Part shown: positions 8,540 to 17,300 of the stretch, piece by piece
Numbering within the stretch: the stretch's first letter is position 1
Layout: each line of letters begins with the position of its first letter
From: JAUVKT01 sp942491535
GTDB lineage: Bacteria > Bacteroidota > Bacteroidia > Bacteroidales > VadinHA17
Direction of reading: 5' to 3'
DNA length: 64,000 bases
Assembly (NCBI GenBank): GCA_942491535.1
Contig: CALOBV010000024.1
Coordinates: 124,001-188,000, forward strand
Made by a program: the position numbers and the translations under genes
The notes under the pieces: generated by a model
The model's database searches: none
What the model saw: the letters and a program-made list of their open reading frames with translations, nothing else
Told to the model about the DNA's origin: nothing

Positions 8540-11164
8540 CTATTTACTGAGCTCTTCAAGTCTTTTTTCCAACACCATAATCTTAGTCTCTGCATCCGAC
8601 TGCTTCTTGCGCTCCATTTCAACTACTTTCCCGGGGGCATTATTCACAAAACTCTCATTACCAAGTTTCTTCATAATGGTATTTAGAAAACCTTTCTGGT
8701 AATTCAGGTCAGCCTTTATTTTCTCGATCTCAGCCTCAACATCAAGTTTCTCGCCAACAGGAATAAAGTATTCAGTAGTGCCTACAATAAATGAAACCGC
8801 ACCCTCCGGTTTCTCATCTACATAACTAAAACTACTAATATAACCCAGTCTCTTTATCACACTCGAAAACTCAGTCATCTCTGACTTACCTGTAGAGAGA
8901 AGTTCAACATCCTCCCTGTTTGGAATATTTTTATCCTTCCTTACTGTCCTGACAGATCCGATTAGTTGTTTGGCAATATCGAAATCCTTCAGTATAAGAG
9001 AAGAAATATTGCCCTCTGATGGCTGCCTTACAAGCATTATTGATTCATCCCCTTTCCTTTCCAACAGCAGTTGCCATATCTCTTCGGTAATAAATGGCAT
9101 AAAGGGATGGATCAACCGCATCAGCCTATCAAAGAAATCAATAGTTGAATCGAGGGTTTTATTATCTATAGGACTCTGGTAATCAGGCTTTACCGCTTCC
9201 AGGTACCAGCTTGAAAAATCATCCCAGAATAAACGATAAACAATCATCAGTGCGTCGCTTATCCGGTAATTCTGAAATGCCTTGTTATACTCATAAATAG
9301 CTTCAGAGAGCCGGTTTTCAAACCAGTTTATTGCATCAGCACTCCATTCAGGCTGAGCTATTTCTTTATCGCATTCCCATGTTTTAACCAGCCTGAATGC
9401 ATTCCATATTTTATTAGCATAGTTCCTTCCCTGCTCTGGCAAGCCATCATCATAAAGAAGATCATTCCCTGCCGGAGAACAAAGAAGCATTCCTACCCTT
9501 ACTCCATCAGCGCCATATTTATTTATAAGGCTCAGCGGATCGGGTGAGTTGCCCAGCGATTTAGACATTTTCTTTCTCTGCTTATCTCGTACCAGTCCAT
9601 GCAGGTAAACATCAGAGAAGGGCTTTTCACCCCTGTATTCATATCCTGAAATGATCATTCTGGCAACCCAGAAAAACAATATTTCAGGAGCAGTTATCAG
9701 CGCATTTGTCGGATAATAATATTTTATATCCTCACTATCTGGCTCCAGTATCCCATTAAAACAGGTAATTGGCCATAACCATGAGGAAAACCATGTGTCG
9801 AGCACATCTTCATCCTGTCTGAGATCGGCAGCACTTATTTTACTGTCTCCACTTACTTCCCTGGCCTTTTCAACTGCTTCCTCAATAGTTTCGGCAACAA
9901 CAAAATCGTTCCCATTATAGAAATAAGCCGGTATTCTGTGACCCCACCAGAGCTGACGGCTAACACACCAGTCTCTGACATTCTCCATCCAGTGCTTATA
10001 TACATTCTTGTATTTTGAAGGATGTATCTTAACTTCATTATTCAAAACAGCATCGAGTGCGGGCTTTGCAAGTTCTTCCATCTCCAGGAACCACTGCATA
10101 GATAACTTTGGTTCAATCACGGCATCAGTTCTTTCTGACCTGCCAACCTTGTTCTTATAATCTTCTACTTTTACAAGTGACCCTGAACTTTTCAGTTCTT
10201 CCTCTGCCAGGCCACGAGCTACAAACCTGTCTTCTCCTATAAATAGACCGGCTTCTTCTGATAATGTACCATCATCATTAAATATATCAATACTGTCAAG
10301 ATTATGACGAATTCCAATCTCGTAATCATTGATATCATGTGCAGGGGTTATCTTCAGGCAGCCTGTTCCAAACTCCATATCCACGTATTCATCAAAAATA
10401 ACAGGCACTTCCCTGTTTACCATGGGAACAATAACCTTCTTTCCCTCAAGATGTTTAAAACGTTCATCCGCGGGATTAACACATACTGCTGTATCGCCCA
10501 GGATGGTCTCCGGCCGTGTTGTTGCTACAGTAACAAAATTTTCTTCTCCAACTATCCTGTACCTTACATAATAGAGCTTTGAATCCTCCTCGTGGTATAT
10601 AACTTCCTCATCAGAAACAGCTGTTCGCGCCTGTGGATCCCAATTCACCATTCTCACCCCCCGGTAAATCTTACCCTTATTGTATAAATCCACAAAAACC
10701 CTTATTACAGACTTATACCTGACATCATCCATTGTAAATAGCGTCCTGTCCCAATCGCATGAGGCGCCGAGGCTTTTGAGCTGCTCAAGTATAATACCTC
10801 CATGCTTATCGGTCCAGTTCCATGCATGTTTCATAAACTCCTCCCGCGACAGATCATTTTTTTCAATCCCCTCGCTCTTCAGCTTTGCAACCACCTTGGC
10901 CTCGGTAGCAATTGAAGCATGATCGGTACCCGGCACCCAGCAAACGTTTTTACCGTTCATCCTCTCCCTCCTGATCAGGACATCCTGGATAGTATTATTA
11001 AGCATATGTCCCATATGCAATACACCCGTTACATTAGGGGGAGGGATAGTTATCACATATGGCTCCCTGTTGTCGGGCACACTCCTGAAAATACCTCTCT
11101 CCGTCCACTCTTTGTACCACCTTCCTTCGGCAGCAGCTGGTTCATATTTCGAAGGAATATTCAT
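8540..11164 (-). CDS. valS: Valyl-tRNA synthetase
   Basis: ValS charges tRNA-Val with valine using ATP. The 874-residue protein has the class Ia order: N-terminal NIPSKYEPAAAEGRWY, the HIGH-type motif in VLHMGHML (about 50), an editing CP1 domain with TTRPETILGDTAV, DVLDTWFSSWLWP, the KMSKS loop (about 530), an anticodon-binding helical domain and a C-terminal coiled-coil arm (about 800-874, rich in Lys and Glu) typical of ValS. A TTG three codons earlier (11173) could also start the frame, but the ATG at 11164 gives the usual N-terminus and stands about 25 bp from a good -7 box. No T-box or attenuator is visible. Confidence 0.97.
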   Translation of the reverse strand: MNIPSKYEPAAAEGRWYKEWTERGIFRSVPDNREPYVITIPPPNVTGVLHMGHMLNNTIQDVLIRRERMNGKNVCWVPGTDHASIATEAKVVAKLKSEGIEKNDLSREEFMKHAWNWTDKHGGIILEQLKSLGASCDWDRTLFTMDDVRYKSVIRVFVDLYNKGKIYRGVRMVNWDPQARTAVSDEEVIYHEEDSKLYYVRYRIVGEENFVTVATTRPETILGDTAVCVNPADERFKHLEGKKVIVPMVNREVPVIFDEYVDMEFGTGCLKITPAHDINDYEIGIRHNLDSIDIFNDDGTLSEEAGLFIGEDRFVARGLAEEELKSSGSLVKVEDYKNKVGRSERTDAVIEPKLSMQWFLEMEELAKPALDAVLNNEVKIHPSKYKNVYKHWMENVRDWCVSRQLWWGHRIPAYFYNGNDFVVAETIEEAVEKAREVSGDSKISAADLRQDEDVLDTWFSSWLWPITCFNGILEPDSEDIKYYYPTNALITAPEILFFWVARMIISGYEYRGEKPFSDVYLHGLVRDKQRKKMSKSLGNSPDPLSLINKYGADGVRVGMLLCSPAGNDLLYDDGLPEQGRNYANKIWNAFRLVKTWECDKEIAQPEWSADAINWFENRLSEAIYEYNKAFQNYRISDALMIVYRLFWDDFSSWYLEAVKPDYQSPIDNKTLDSTIDFFDRLMRLIHPFMPFITEEIWQLLLERKGDESIMLVRQPSEGNISSLILKDFDIAKQLIGSVRTVRKDKNIPNREDVELLSTGKSEMTEFSSVIKRLGYISSFSYVDEKPEGAVSFIVGTTEYFIPVGEKLDVEAEIEKIKADLNYQKGFLNTIMKKLGNESFVNNAPGKVVEMERKKQSDAETKIMVLEKRLEELSK

Positions 11165-11189
11165 TTTGCTCAATTATTTTATAGAACTG

Positions 11190-11197
11190 CAAAAATA
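11190..11197 (-). promoter_or_regulatory. -7 box of the valS promoter
   Basis: On the minus strand TATTTTTG matches TAnnTTTG and lies 25 bp before the valS ATG at 11164, predicting a leader of about 20 nt. A -33 TTTG is not evident; the expected place is occupied by the start of the 8-bp repeat array. Confidence 0.45.
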
Positions 11198-11207
11198 TGA
11201 ATAAATA

Positions 11208-11290
11208 TGGAAGATTTGAACGTTGGAAGATTGGAAGATTGGAAGATTGGAGAACTAACTTACAACTTTGGCTCACTTTAGTCACTTTAG
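11208..11290. repeat. Short tandem repeats (8-bp and 9-bp units) between valS and the aminotransferase
   Basis: Positions 11208-11255 read as six 8-bp units in register, four of them exactly TGGAAGAT and two diverged. Positions 11273-11290 hold two exact copies of the 9-bp unit TCACTTTAG. No reading frame of note uses this stretch. The arrays sit between the two divergent promoters. Confidence 0.7.
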
Positions 11291-11337
11291 TTCACTCTTT
11301 TCTGTTATTAATCATAAAATTTCTTGCTAAGATATTT

Positions 11338-11345
11338 TACTTTTG
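11338..11345 (+). promoter_or_regulatory. -7 box upstream of the aminotransferase gene
   Basis: TACTTTTG matches TAnnTTTG and lies 30 bp before the ATG at 11376, predicting a leader of about 24 nt. The nearest upstream TTG is only 11 bp away, so the -33 element is unclear. Confidence 0.45.
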
Positions 11346-11375
11346 TACCTGTAAACAAATTCAAGCAAAGAGATC

Positions 11376-12578
11376 ATGCCAAAAATATCAGACAAGGGCA
11401 AAGCTATGCCTGCATCACCAATCAGAAAACTTGTTCCTTATTCAGAAGTTGCAAAAAAGAAAGGACGTAAGGTATACCACCTGAATATCGGACAACCCGA
11501 CATACATACGCCGGAAGTGGCACTTAATGCAGTTAGAAACCTGAAGGAAAAAGTTATTGCATACTCCCATTCGGCAGGCAACGAATCATACAGGAAAAAA
11601 CTGGCCGGCTATTACAAGTCTGTGGGGATAGATATCGACTATACTGATCTGCTTATCACTACAGGAGGTTCAGAAGCAGTATTATTCGCATTTATGACCT
11701 GCCTTAACCCCGGTGAAGAAGTAATAGCACCAGAACCATTCTATGCCAATTATAATGGGTTTGCTACAACTGCCGGAGTTAATATTGTACCTGTAACCTC
11801 ATATATCAAGAATGATTTTGCGCTTCCTCCAATAGAAGAAATTGAGAAAAAAATTACAGATAAAACAAGGGCTATACTAATATGCAACCCTAATAATCCT
11901 ACAGGCTACCTCTATTCAAAAGAAGAACTGCTACAACTCAGGGATATTGTAAAAAAACACGATCTCTACCTTTTCTCCGACGAAGTATACAGGGAGTTTT
12001 GTTATGATGGAGAAGAACATTTCTCAGCCATGTTCCTTGAAGGGATAGAAGAAAATGTAGTAATGATGGATTCCGTTTCGAAAAGATATAGTGAATGCGG
12101 GATAAGAATAGGAGCACTCGTTACAAAAAATAAGGAAGTAATAAGCACTGCATTAAAATTTGCACAGGCAAGGCTTAGTCCTCCGGGGCTTGGACAGATA
12201 GTTGGTGAAGCCTCAATAGACACGCCACCCGAGTATTTCAAAGAAGTTTACGATGAATACATAGGAAGACGAAACTTTATGGTTCAGGAACTGAATAAGA
12301 TGCCCGGAGTCTATTGCCCTAAACCCAAAGGAGCATTTTACACCGTTGTTAAACTGCCTGTTGACGATGCAGATAAGTTTTCCCGGTGGATTCTTGAAGA
12401 GTTTGAATATAATAATCAGACTGTAATGATGGCTCCGGCAAGCGGGTTTTACTCAACCCCGGGTAAGGGGAAGAACGAGGTCAGAATTGCTTATGTACTG
12501 AACCTTACTGATCTTGCAAATGCAATGGAAACCCTTGATGCTGCCCTTAAGGCATATCCCGGAAGGCTTATGGAGTAA
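11376..12578 (+). CDS. PLP-dependent class I/II aminotransferase (aspartate aminotransferase-like)
   Basis: This 400-residue enzyme has a type I aminotransferase fold. Visible signatures are LNIGQPDIHTP near the N-terminus, TTGGSEAVLFAF for the PLP phosphate site, ICNPNNPTGYLYS, FSDEVYREF, and the Schiff-base lysine K236 in DSVSKRYSECGIRIG. Near the C-terminus RIAYVLN supplies the substrate-carboxylate arginine. The N-terminal MPASPIRKLVPY is characteristic of a subgroup annotated as aspartate aminotransferase, but the exact amino donor cannot be read from sequence. It probably acts in amino-acid metabolism in the cytoplasm. Its stop is 20 bp from the stop of the convergent namZ-like gene. 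Confidence 0.88.
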   Translation: MPKISDKGKAMPASPIRKLVPYSEVAKKKGRKVYHLNIGQPDIHTPEVALNAVRNLKEKVIAYSHSAGNESYRKKLAGYYKSVGIDIDYTDLLITTGGSEAVLFAFMTCLNPGEEVIAPEPFYANYNGFATTAGVNIVPVTSYIKNDFALPPIEEIEKKITDKTRAILICNPNNPTGYLYSKEELLQLRDIVKKHDLYLFSDEVYREFCYDGEEHFSAMFLEGIEENVVMMDSVSKRYSECGIRIGALVTKNKEVISTALKFAQARLSPPGLGQIVGEASIDTPPEYFKEVYDEYIGRRNFMVQELNKMPGVYCPKPKGAFYTVVKLPVDDADKFSRWILEEFEYNNQTVMMAPASGFYSTPGKGKNEVRIAYVLNLTDLANAMETLDAALKAYPGRLME

Positions 12579-12598
12579 GTGATCAAAAGCGACCAGTG

Positions 12599-13774
12599 CT
12601 AGTTGTACAAGAGATACTTTGATCTGATTTGTTTAAAGACATCAAGGTCTTTTTGCCAGCTCTGCCTTATTTCTTCAGCGCTCATGCCATCAATAATTTT
12701 CTGCTTTAACTTATTATTTCCGGCAATAGTGTTAAAGTATGAATTAAAGAATTTATCCTTCTCAGGAAAGTCATTATAAGAATCTATAAGCCACTCCAGC
12801 TTAAGTTTATTAAGTGGGACAATGCCTTTTTCTGTAGCATCCGAAAGATCAAGTCCATAGCAGATCTCTCCCTCAAGTTTGGGATGGGCTGCGCCCTTCG
12901 ATGGGGCCGGGATAAATGTAAAGTCAGATCCCCGGTAATCAGGGTGACCAAAAACCTGGAAAGGTGTTTCAGTGCCTCTGCCACATGAGAATACAGTCCC
13001 CTCAAAAAAACATAATGAAGGGTACAGGTAGACAGCATTCTGATTAGGGAGATTTGGAGAAGGAGCCTGCGGCAGAATATACTCCCTGCTGTGAGTGTAA
13101 TTAAGGCACTCAACAACTTTAATATCACATTTAATACCCCCTTCAAGCCATCCCTCTGAGTTTATCATCAGTGCATACTCACCAACTGTCATTCCATGAA
13201 CCACAGGGATTGGCTGCATACCAACAAAAGAAGAAAACCCGGGGTCCAGAACCGGACCGTCGACATAGTGTCCGTTCGGGTTGGGCCTGTCGAGTATAAT
13301 TACCTTAATTCCTTGTTCTGCCGCTCTTTCCAGGACATACTGAAGGGTCGAAATATAGGTGTAAAAACGTGCCCCCACATCCTGGATATCGAAAATAATA
13401 ATATCCAGTCCCTCCATATCTTCAATTAGTGGCTTTCTTCTGCTTCCATATAGCGATACTATTGGTAAGCCGCTCAGCCGGTCAACTGCATTGCCAACAT
13501 GCTCTCCTGCATCGGCAGCTCCCCTGAAACCATGCTCAGGGCTAAAAATACGAACCAGGTTAACATCCAAAGCCAGCAGGCTATCTACCAGGTGACTCTG
13601 CCCTATCATACTGGTATGGTTTGCCACAATACCAACTCTGGATTTCAGGATCAGGGGTATATAGATATCTGTTCTTTCGGCACCGGTAATTATTTTGCTT
13701 TCACCGGGTCCCTCAGCACACGAGTTGATAAGAGGAAGGATAATAATCAGGGATAAGAGGAGTTTTTTGATCAT
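12599..13774 (-). CDS. Exo-beta-N-acetylmuramidase NamZ-like lipoprotein (DUF1343)
   Basis: From the ATG at 13774 the product is 391 residues, beginning MIKKLLLSLIIILPLINSC, a lipoprotein signal. The body is DUF1343/NamZ: VGIVANHTS, IFSPEHGFRGAADAGEHV, LPIVSLYG, IIFDIQDVGARFYTYIST, DRPNPN and VVHGMTVGEYALMIN. Characterised NamZ removes MurNAc from the non-reducing end of peptidoglycan fragments, which fits wall recycling. The frame stays open upstream to 13942, but a full promoter (13787-13819) lies within that extension and the signal peptide starts at 13774, so the shorter form is chosen. It is divergent from the LolC/E-like permease. Confidence 0.88.
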   Translation of the reverse strand: MIKKLLLSLIIILPLINSCAEGPGESKIITGAERTDIYIPLILKSRVGIVANHTSMIGQSHLVDSLLALDVNLVRIFSPEHGFRGAADAGEHVGNAVDRLSGLPIVSLYGSRRKPLIEDMEGLDIIIFDIQDVGARFYTYISTLQYVLERAAEQGIKVIILDRPNPNGHYVDGPVLDPGFSSFVGMQPIPVVHGMTVGEYALMINSEGWLEGGIKCDIKVVECLNYTHSREYILPQAPSPNLPNQNAVYLYPSLCFFEGTVFSCGRGTETPFQVFGHPDYRGSDFTFIPAPSKGAAHPKLEGEICYGLDLSDATEKGIVPLNKLKLEWLIDSYNDFPEKDKFFNSYFNTIAGNNKLKQKIIDGMSAEEIRQSWQKDLDVFKQIRSKYLLYN

Positions 13775-13786
13775 TACTTTTTTTAG

Positions 13787-13819
13787 CAAATGTAAAATAA
13801 TTGTAGTGTCTAATCCAAA
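13787..13819 (-). promoter_or_regulatory. Promoter of the namZ-like gene
   Basis: On the minus strand TTTG (13819-13816), a 21-bp spacer and TACATTTG (13794-13787) match the Bacteroidota consensus. The predicted transcription start is only about 6 nt before the ATG at 13774, so the leader is very short. This placement rules out the upstream in-frame start. Confidence 0.6.
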
Positions 13820-13886
13820 TATCAGCCATAATGCTAAGCCTATTACTAATAATAATTTGCTACTTTTACCCTTCAAATTACTGAAG

Positions 13887-15131
13887 TTGAGAACAGGTCT
13901 GTTTATATCGAGAAGGCTTATTAAAGAACAAAAAGGAAGCACATCCTTTTCTAGGCCTATTAATATAATTGTAATTACAGGGATTGCCCTGGGTCTTACA
14001 GTAATGATACTTTCAATATCAATACTTACAGGCTTTAAGAAAGAGATTCGCGACAGGATAGCCGGATTCTCCGGACATATCCAGGTTTTAAACTTTGATT
14101 CAAATTATTCATATGAAACTGTCCCCGTATCCGGTAACCAGGAGTTTATCCCTGAACTTCAGAAGCGCCCGGAAATTCAAAATATTCAGACCTTTGCAAC
14201 CAAGGCAGGAATAATTAAAACGGATAATGATATCCAGGGAGTAGTACTGAAAGGTATTGGCCCCGAATATAACTGGGACTTCTTTAAAAATAACCTGGTA
14301 GAAGGATCCGTATTAAGTCTGAGCGACTCTGCCAGATCAACCAATGTGCTTATATCCAGGCATGTCTGCAGACTCCTTGACCTGAAATTAAACGACGACT
14401 TTGCAATGTACTTTGTTCAGGACCCCCCCAGGATGCGTCGCTTTACCATTAAGGGAATTTATGAGACCAGTGTTGAGCAAATGGATAAGATTTATGTACT
14501 TTGTGATATCCGGCAAATCCGCAGACTTAACAGCTGGGAGGAGGATCAGGTGAGCGGATTTGAAATTCTGCTTAATAATTTTGATGATATAGATCTTATG
14601 ACATCCGTAGTGAGGGATGCAATAGGATACAGGTTTGAAGAAGATCAGGACCAGCTCAAGGTCACCAATATCAGACTAAAATATCCCCAGATTTTTGATT
14701 GGCTTGGTTTCCAGGATACAAATGTTGTTACCATCCTTGTACTGATGCTTCTTGTAGCAGGATTTAACATGATATCGGGTCTCCTTATCCTGATCCTTGA
14801 GAAAACCAACTTAATAGGAATCCTTAAGGCTGTCGGATCGAACAATGGTCTTATCAGAAAAGTTTTTTTATACCAGGCAGCCTACCTGATTGTTAATGGC
14901 CTTGCCTGGGGTAATCTTATTGGCATTGGCCTGGCCTTTCTACAAAAAAAATTCGAGCTTATCTCCCTCGATCCATCCTCCTACTATCTAAGCACAGTGC
15001 CAATCAATCTAAATATTATCCATATCCTTCTTCTAAATATCGGAACCATGGCAATTATACTGATTATGCTTATTATACCATCCAGGCTTATTTCAAGAAT
15101 ATCGCCTGTCAAAGCAATCAAGTTTGATTAA
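13887..15131 (+). CDS. LolC/LolE-like FtsX-family ABC transporter permease
   Basis: The protein has the MacB/FtsX-type permease layout: a first membrane helix (IIVITGIALGLTVMILSISI), a large periplasmic domain of about 230 residues, and three C-terminal helices ending in SRLISRISPVKAIKFD, a typical LolE C-terminus. LolCDE moves outer-membrane lipoproteins from the inner membrane to LolA. No ATP-binding subunit is adjacent, as is common in Bacteroidota. The open frame has no ATG near the expected N-terminus. I take the TTG at 13887 (M-RTGLFISRRL, 414 residues); CTG at 13881 is also possible. Longer forms would run into the namZ promoter and coding region. Its role could also be that of a general FtsX-type exporter. 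Confidence 0.78.
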   Translation: MRTGLFISRRLIKEQKGSTSFSRPINIIVITGIALGLTVMILSISILTGFKKEIRDRIAGFSGHIQVLNFDSNYSYETVPVSGNQEFIPELQKRPEIQNIQTFATKAGIIKTDNDIQGVVLKGIGPEYNWDFFKNNLVEGSVLSLSDSARSTNVLISRHVCRLLDLKLNDDFAMYFVQDPPRMRRFTIKGIYETSVEQMDKIYVLCDIRQIRRLNSWEEDQVSGFEILLNNFDDIDLMTSVVRDAIGYRFEEDQDQLKVTNIRLKYPQIFDWLGFQDTNVVTILVLMLLVAGFNMISGLLILILEKTNLIGILKAVGSNNGLIRKVFLYQAAYLIVNGLAWGNLIGIGLAFLQKKFELISLDPSSYYLSTVPINLNIIHILLLNIGTMAIILIMLIIPSRLISRISPVKAIKFD

Positions 15132-15247
15132 TTTCAAAATTATTTTTTTCGCCCCTTTGCTTCCATCTATTAGCTTTTTTATATTATTTCTAAATATATT
15201 AAGGCAAATTAATTATCTGAGTATCATATTTTAAACACGGGTCTGCT

Positions 15248-15260
15248 GCTGTCTGACAGC
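15248..15260. promoter_or_regulatory. 13-bp perfect palindrome abutting the gatE -7 box
   Basis: GCTGTC-T-GACAGC is a perfect inverted repeat with 6-bp arms that ends exactly where the -7 box begins. A protein bound here would occupy the promoter spacer, so this is a candidate operator. Confidence 0.4.
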
Positions 15261-15268
15261 TAAATTTG
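15261..15268 (+). promoter_or_regulatory. -7 box of the gatE-gatD operon
   Basis: TAAATTTG matches TAnnTTTG and lies 44 bp before the ATG at 15313. The alternative TTG start at 15283 would be only about 8 nt from the predicted transcription start. Confidence 0.45.
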
Positions 15269-15312
15269 AAATCTCTGTTTTCTTGAATAAATTGCCTGAT
15301 AAATTATTCTTA

Positions 15313-17298
15313 ATGAAGAAGTTTAATGCCAGAAAAAATTACGAGAGTACGCGTAAAGCAATTGGATTTGTAGATCTGAACGATGCAGGTATTGAAGATT
15401 ATCGGAGGATAGGATTTAAGTCAGGTCTTGAAGTCCACCAGCAATTACTAACAAAAAGTAAACTTTTCTGCCGATGCCCTGCAGGTATATATCACAGTCA
15501 CGATAACTACGATGCAGAAGTAATCAGGCATATGCGACCAACACTCAGCGAGCTTGGCGAATATGATGGAACAGCATTGATGGAGTTTAAGACCAGGAAG
15601 GAAATTGTATACCGGCTTAATAATGATAACGCATGCACTTACGAAGTAGATGATACTCCTCCCTTTCCTATCGACAGAGAGGCACTGGATATAGCACTTG
15701 AAATCTCATTGCTATCCAAACTCAATATAGTGGGAGAAGTGCATATAACAAGGAAACAGTATCTCGATGGGAGTATTCCAACAGGATTCCAGAGAACAGC
15801 TATACTGGGTGTCGAGGGGGAGATTCAATTAAAAAATAAGAAGGTAAGGCTTATCCAGTTAAGTATAGAAGAAGATTCATGCCGGGAAATATCTGATATA
15901 GGTCATACCAGGGTTTATAAAACCGACAGGCTCGGCATGCCACTTATTGAGACAGTTACCTACCCGGATCTGGAAACACCACAGGAACTTGCTGAGGCTG
16001 CAGAATACATAAGATACCTGAATCGTAGCACGGGAAAGGTAAGAACCGGTATTGGAGCAGGGCGGGAGGACGTCAATGTGAGTTGCAGGGGAGGCAGCAG
16101 GGTTGAAATTAAAGGCGTGGCCCATAACTTATGGATACCCAGGCTTTCACATAACGAATGTTTCAGACAATATGCACTCCTTAATATAAGGTCTATCCTG
16201 AAAGCCCGGCTTAAGGACGAATCTTCCTGGAAAATGAACCAGAAAGAAATCACATTTGCAAACATTAGCCTGCTATCTGAGAGCATCAGAAATGCCCTGG
16301 ATAAAAATTACCGGGTAATGGCAATTAACCTGCCTTACTGTAAAGACATACTTTCACATTTCACGCAACCCGGAATTATCTTTGCAGACGAGCTGACTAA
16401 CAGGCTTAAAGTAATAGCCTGTATAGAAAAACCAAATATGATTCATTCCGAGGAGCTTGATCCCCTTGAATCAGAAAATGAGTGGGCAAAGATAAGAGAG
16501 TTTCTTGCCTCTAAGCCAGACGATGCTCAACTTGTTATATGGGGAGCCGATGAAGATATCCCAACCGCTCTCGAAACCGTTGAGGAAAGAATACAGATGG
16601 CTTTCCAGGGGGTCCCTCTTGAAACAAGAAAATCGTTTCCCGATGGGACAACAATTTTTGAAAGAGTACTTCCGGGATCTGACAGGATGTACCCCGACAC
16701 AGATTCTCCCCCCATACCTCTTGAAGAACAATATATTGAAAACTTAAGGAAAAACCTCCCCTCAGATATCGTTGTCAGATTCTCACAAATGAGAGACTGG
16801 AAAATCCCTGAAGACACATATAAATATTTACTTAGCAGGAATCTTATTCCTCTAATTGAGAATATAGCTGAAAATACAGGTTTTACTCATAAACAGGTAG
16901 GTTCTTTCCTTGGACAAAAATTCAAAAGAATTGAAGGTAGCAGTAAGCGACATAGCAATTTCAATATGAAGATTATCTCAAACCTCTTTAGCTACCTCGA
17001 TAAGGAAGGTTTAAAGTATGAAATTGCCGAACCTATGCTAAAAATACTTTATGAACACCCCAAAATGAGGTATGAGTCGATACTGACAACACTTAATTAT
17101 AAAAAACTGAGCATCGACGACCTTATGACACCTCTCGAATTTTTGTATAAGAAATTCAAGGAAGACAAAGAAGTAATAGACAATACCAGGTTAATCAACT
17201 GGCTTATAGGACAGGTAAGGAAACAGGCAAGTGGCAATGTCGACTTTAAGGAATTGTATCTGAGGGTTAAAGAATTTGCCGAAAATAAAACAAATTAG
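15313..17298 (+). CDS. gatE: Archaeal-type Glu-tRNA(Gln) amidotransferase subunit E
   Basis: GatE is the kinase and tRNA-binding subunit of GatDE, which converts Glu-tRNA(Gln) to Gln-tRNA(Gln). From the ATG at 15313 the product is 661 residues, well above the roughly 480 of bacterial GatB. It has the GatB/E core: FKSGLEVHQQL, KLFCRCPAG (zinc-type Cys pair), RKQYLDGSIPTGFQRT, EEDSCRE, RLGMPLIE. It also has the insertion domain of the AspRS type that separates GatE from GatB (about 300-420), then LPGSDRMYPDTDSPP, and a C-terminal YqeY-like tail. The usual N-terminus would start near residue 30, so there is a short extension. The gatD stop-start gap is 2 bp, giving a clear operon. In the standard view GatDE belongs to Archaea, so transfer is likely. 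Confidence 0.9.
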   Translation: MKKFNARKNYESTRKAIGFVDLNDAGIEDYRRIGFKSGLEVHQQLLTKSKLFCRCPAGIYHSHDNYDAEVIRHMRPTLSELGEYDGTALMEFKTRKEIVYRLNNDNACTYEVDDTPPFPIDREALDIALEISLLSKLNIVGEVHITRKQYLDGSIPTGFQRTAILGVEGEIQLKNKKVRLIQLSIEEDSCREISDIGHTRVYKTDRLGMPLIETVTYPDLETPQELAEAAEYIRYLNRSTGKVRTGIGAGREDVNVSCRGGSRVEIKGVAHNLWIPRLSHNECFRQYALLNIRSILKARLKDESSWKMNQKEITFANISLLSESIRNALDKNYRVMAINLPYCKDILSHFTQPGIIFADELTNRLKVIACIEKPNMIHSEELDPLESENEWAKIREFLASKPDDAQLVIWGADEDIPTALETVEERIQMAFQGVPLETRKSFPDGTTIFERVLPGSDRMYPDTDSPPIPLEEQYIENLRKNLPSDIVVRFSQMRDWKIPEDTYKYLLSRNLIPLIENIAENTGFTHKQVGSFLGQKFKRIEGSSKRHSNFNMKIISNLFSYLDKEGLKYEIAEPMLKILYEHPKMRYESILTTLNYKKLSIDDLMTPLEFLYKKFKEDKEVIDNTRLINWLIGQVRKQASGNVDFKELYLRVKEFAENKTN

Positions 17299-17300
17299 CT

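Noticed and set aside
11197..11484. 95-codon open frame upstream of the aminotransferase
   Set aside because: It runs through the 8-bp repeats and overlaps the start of the aminotransferase in another frame; the sequence looks like a translation of repeats and not like a protein.
13775..13942. N-terminal extension of the namZ-like gene to 13942
   Set aside because: It contains a full promoter and precedes a clear lipoprotein signal, so it is not translated.
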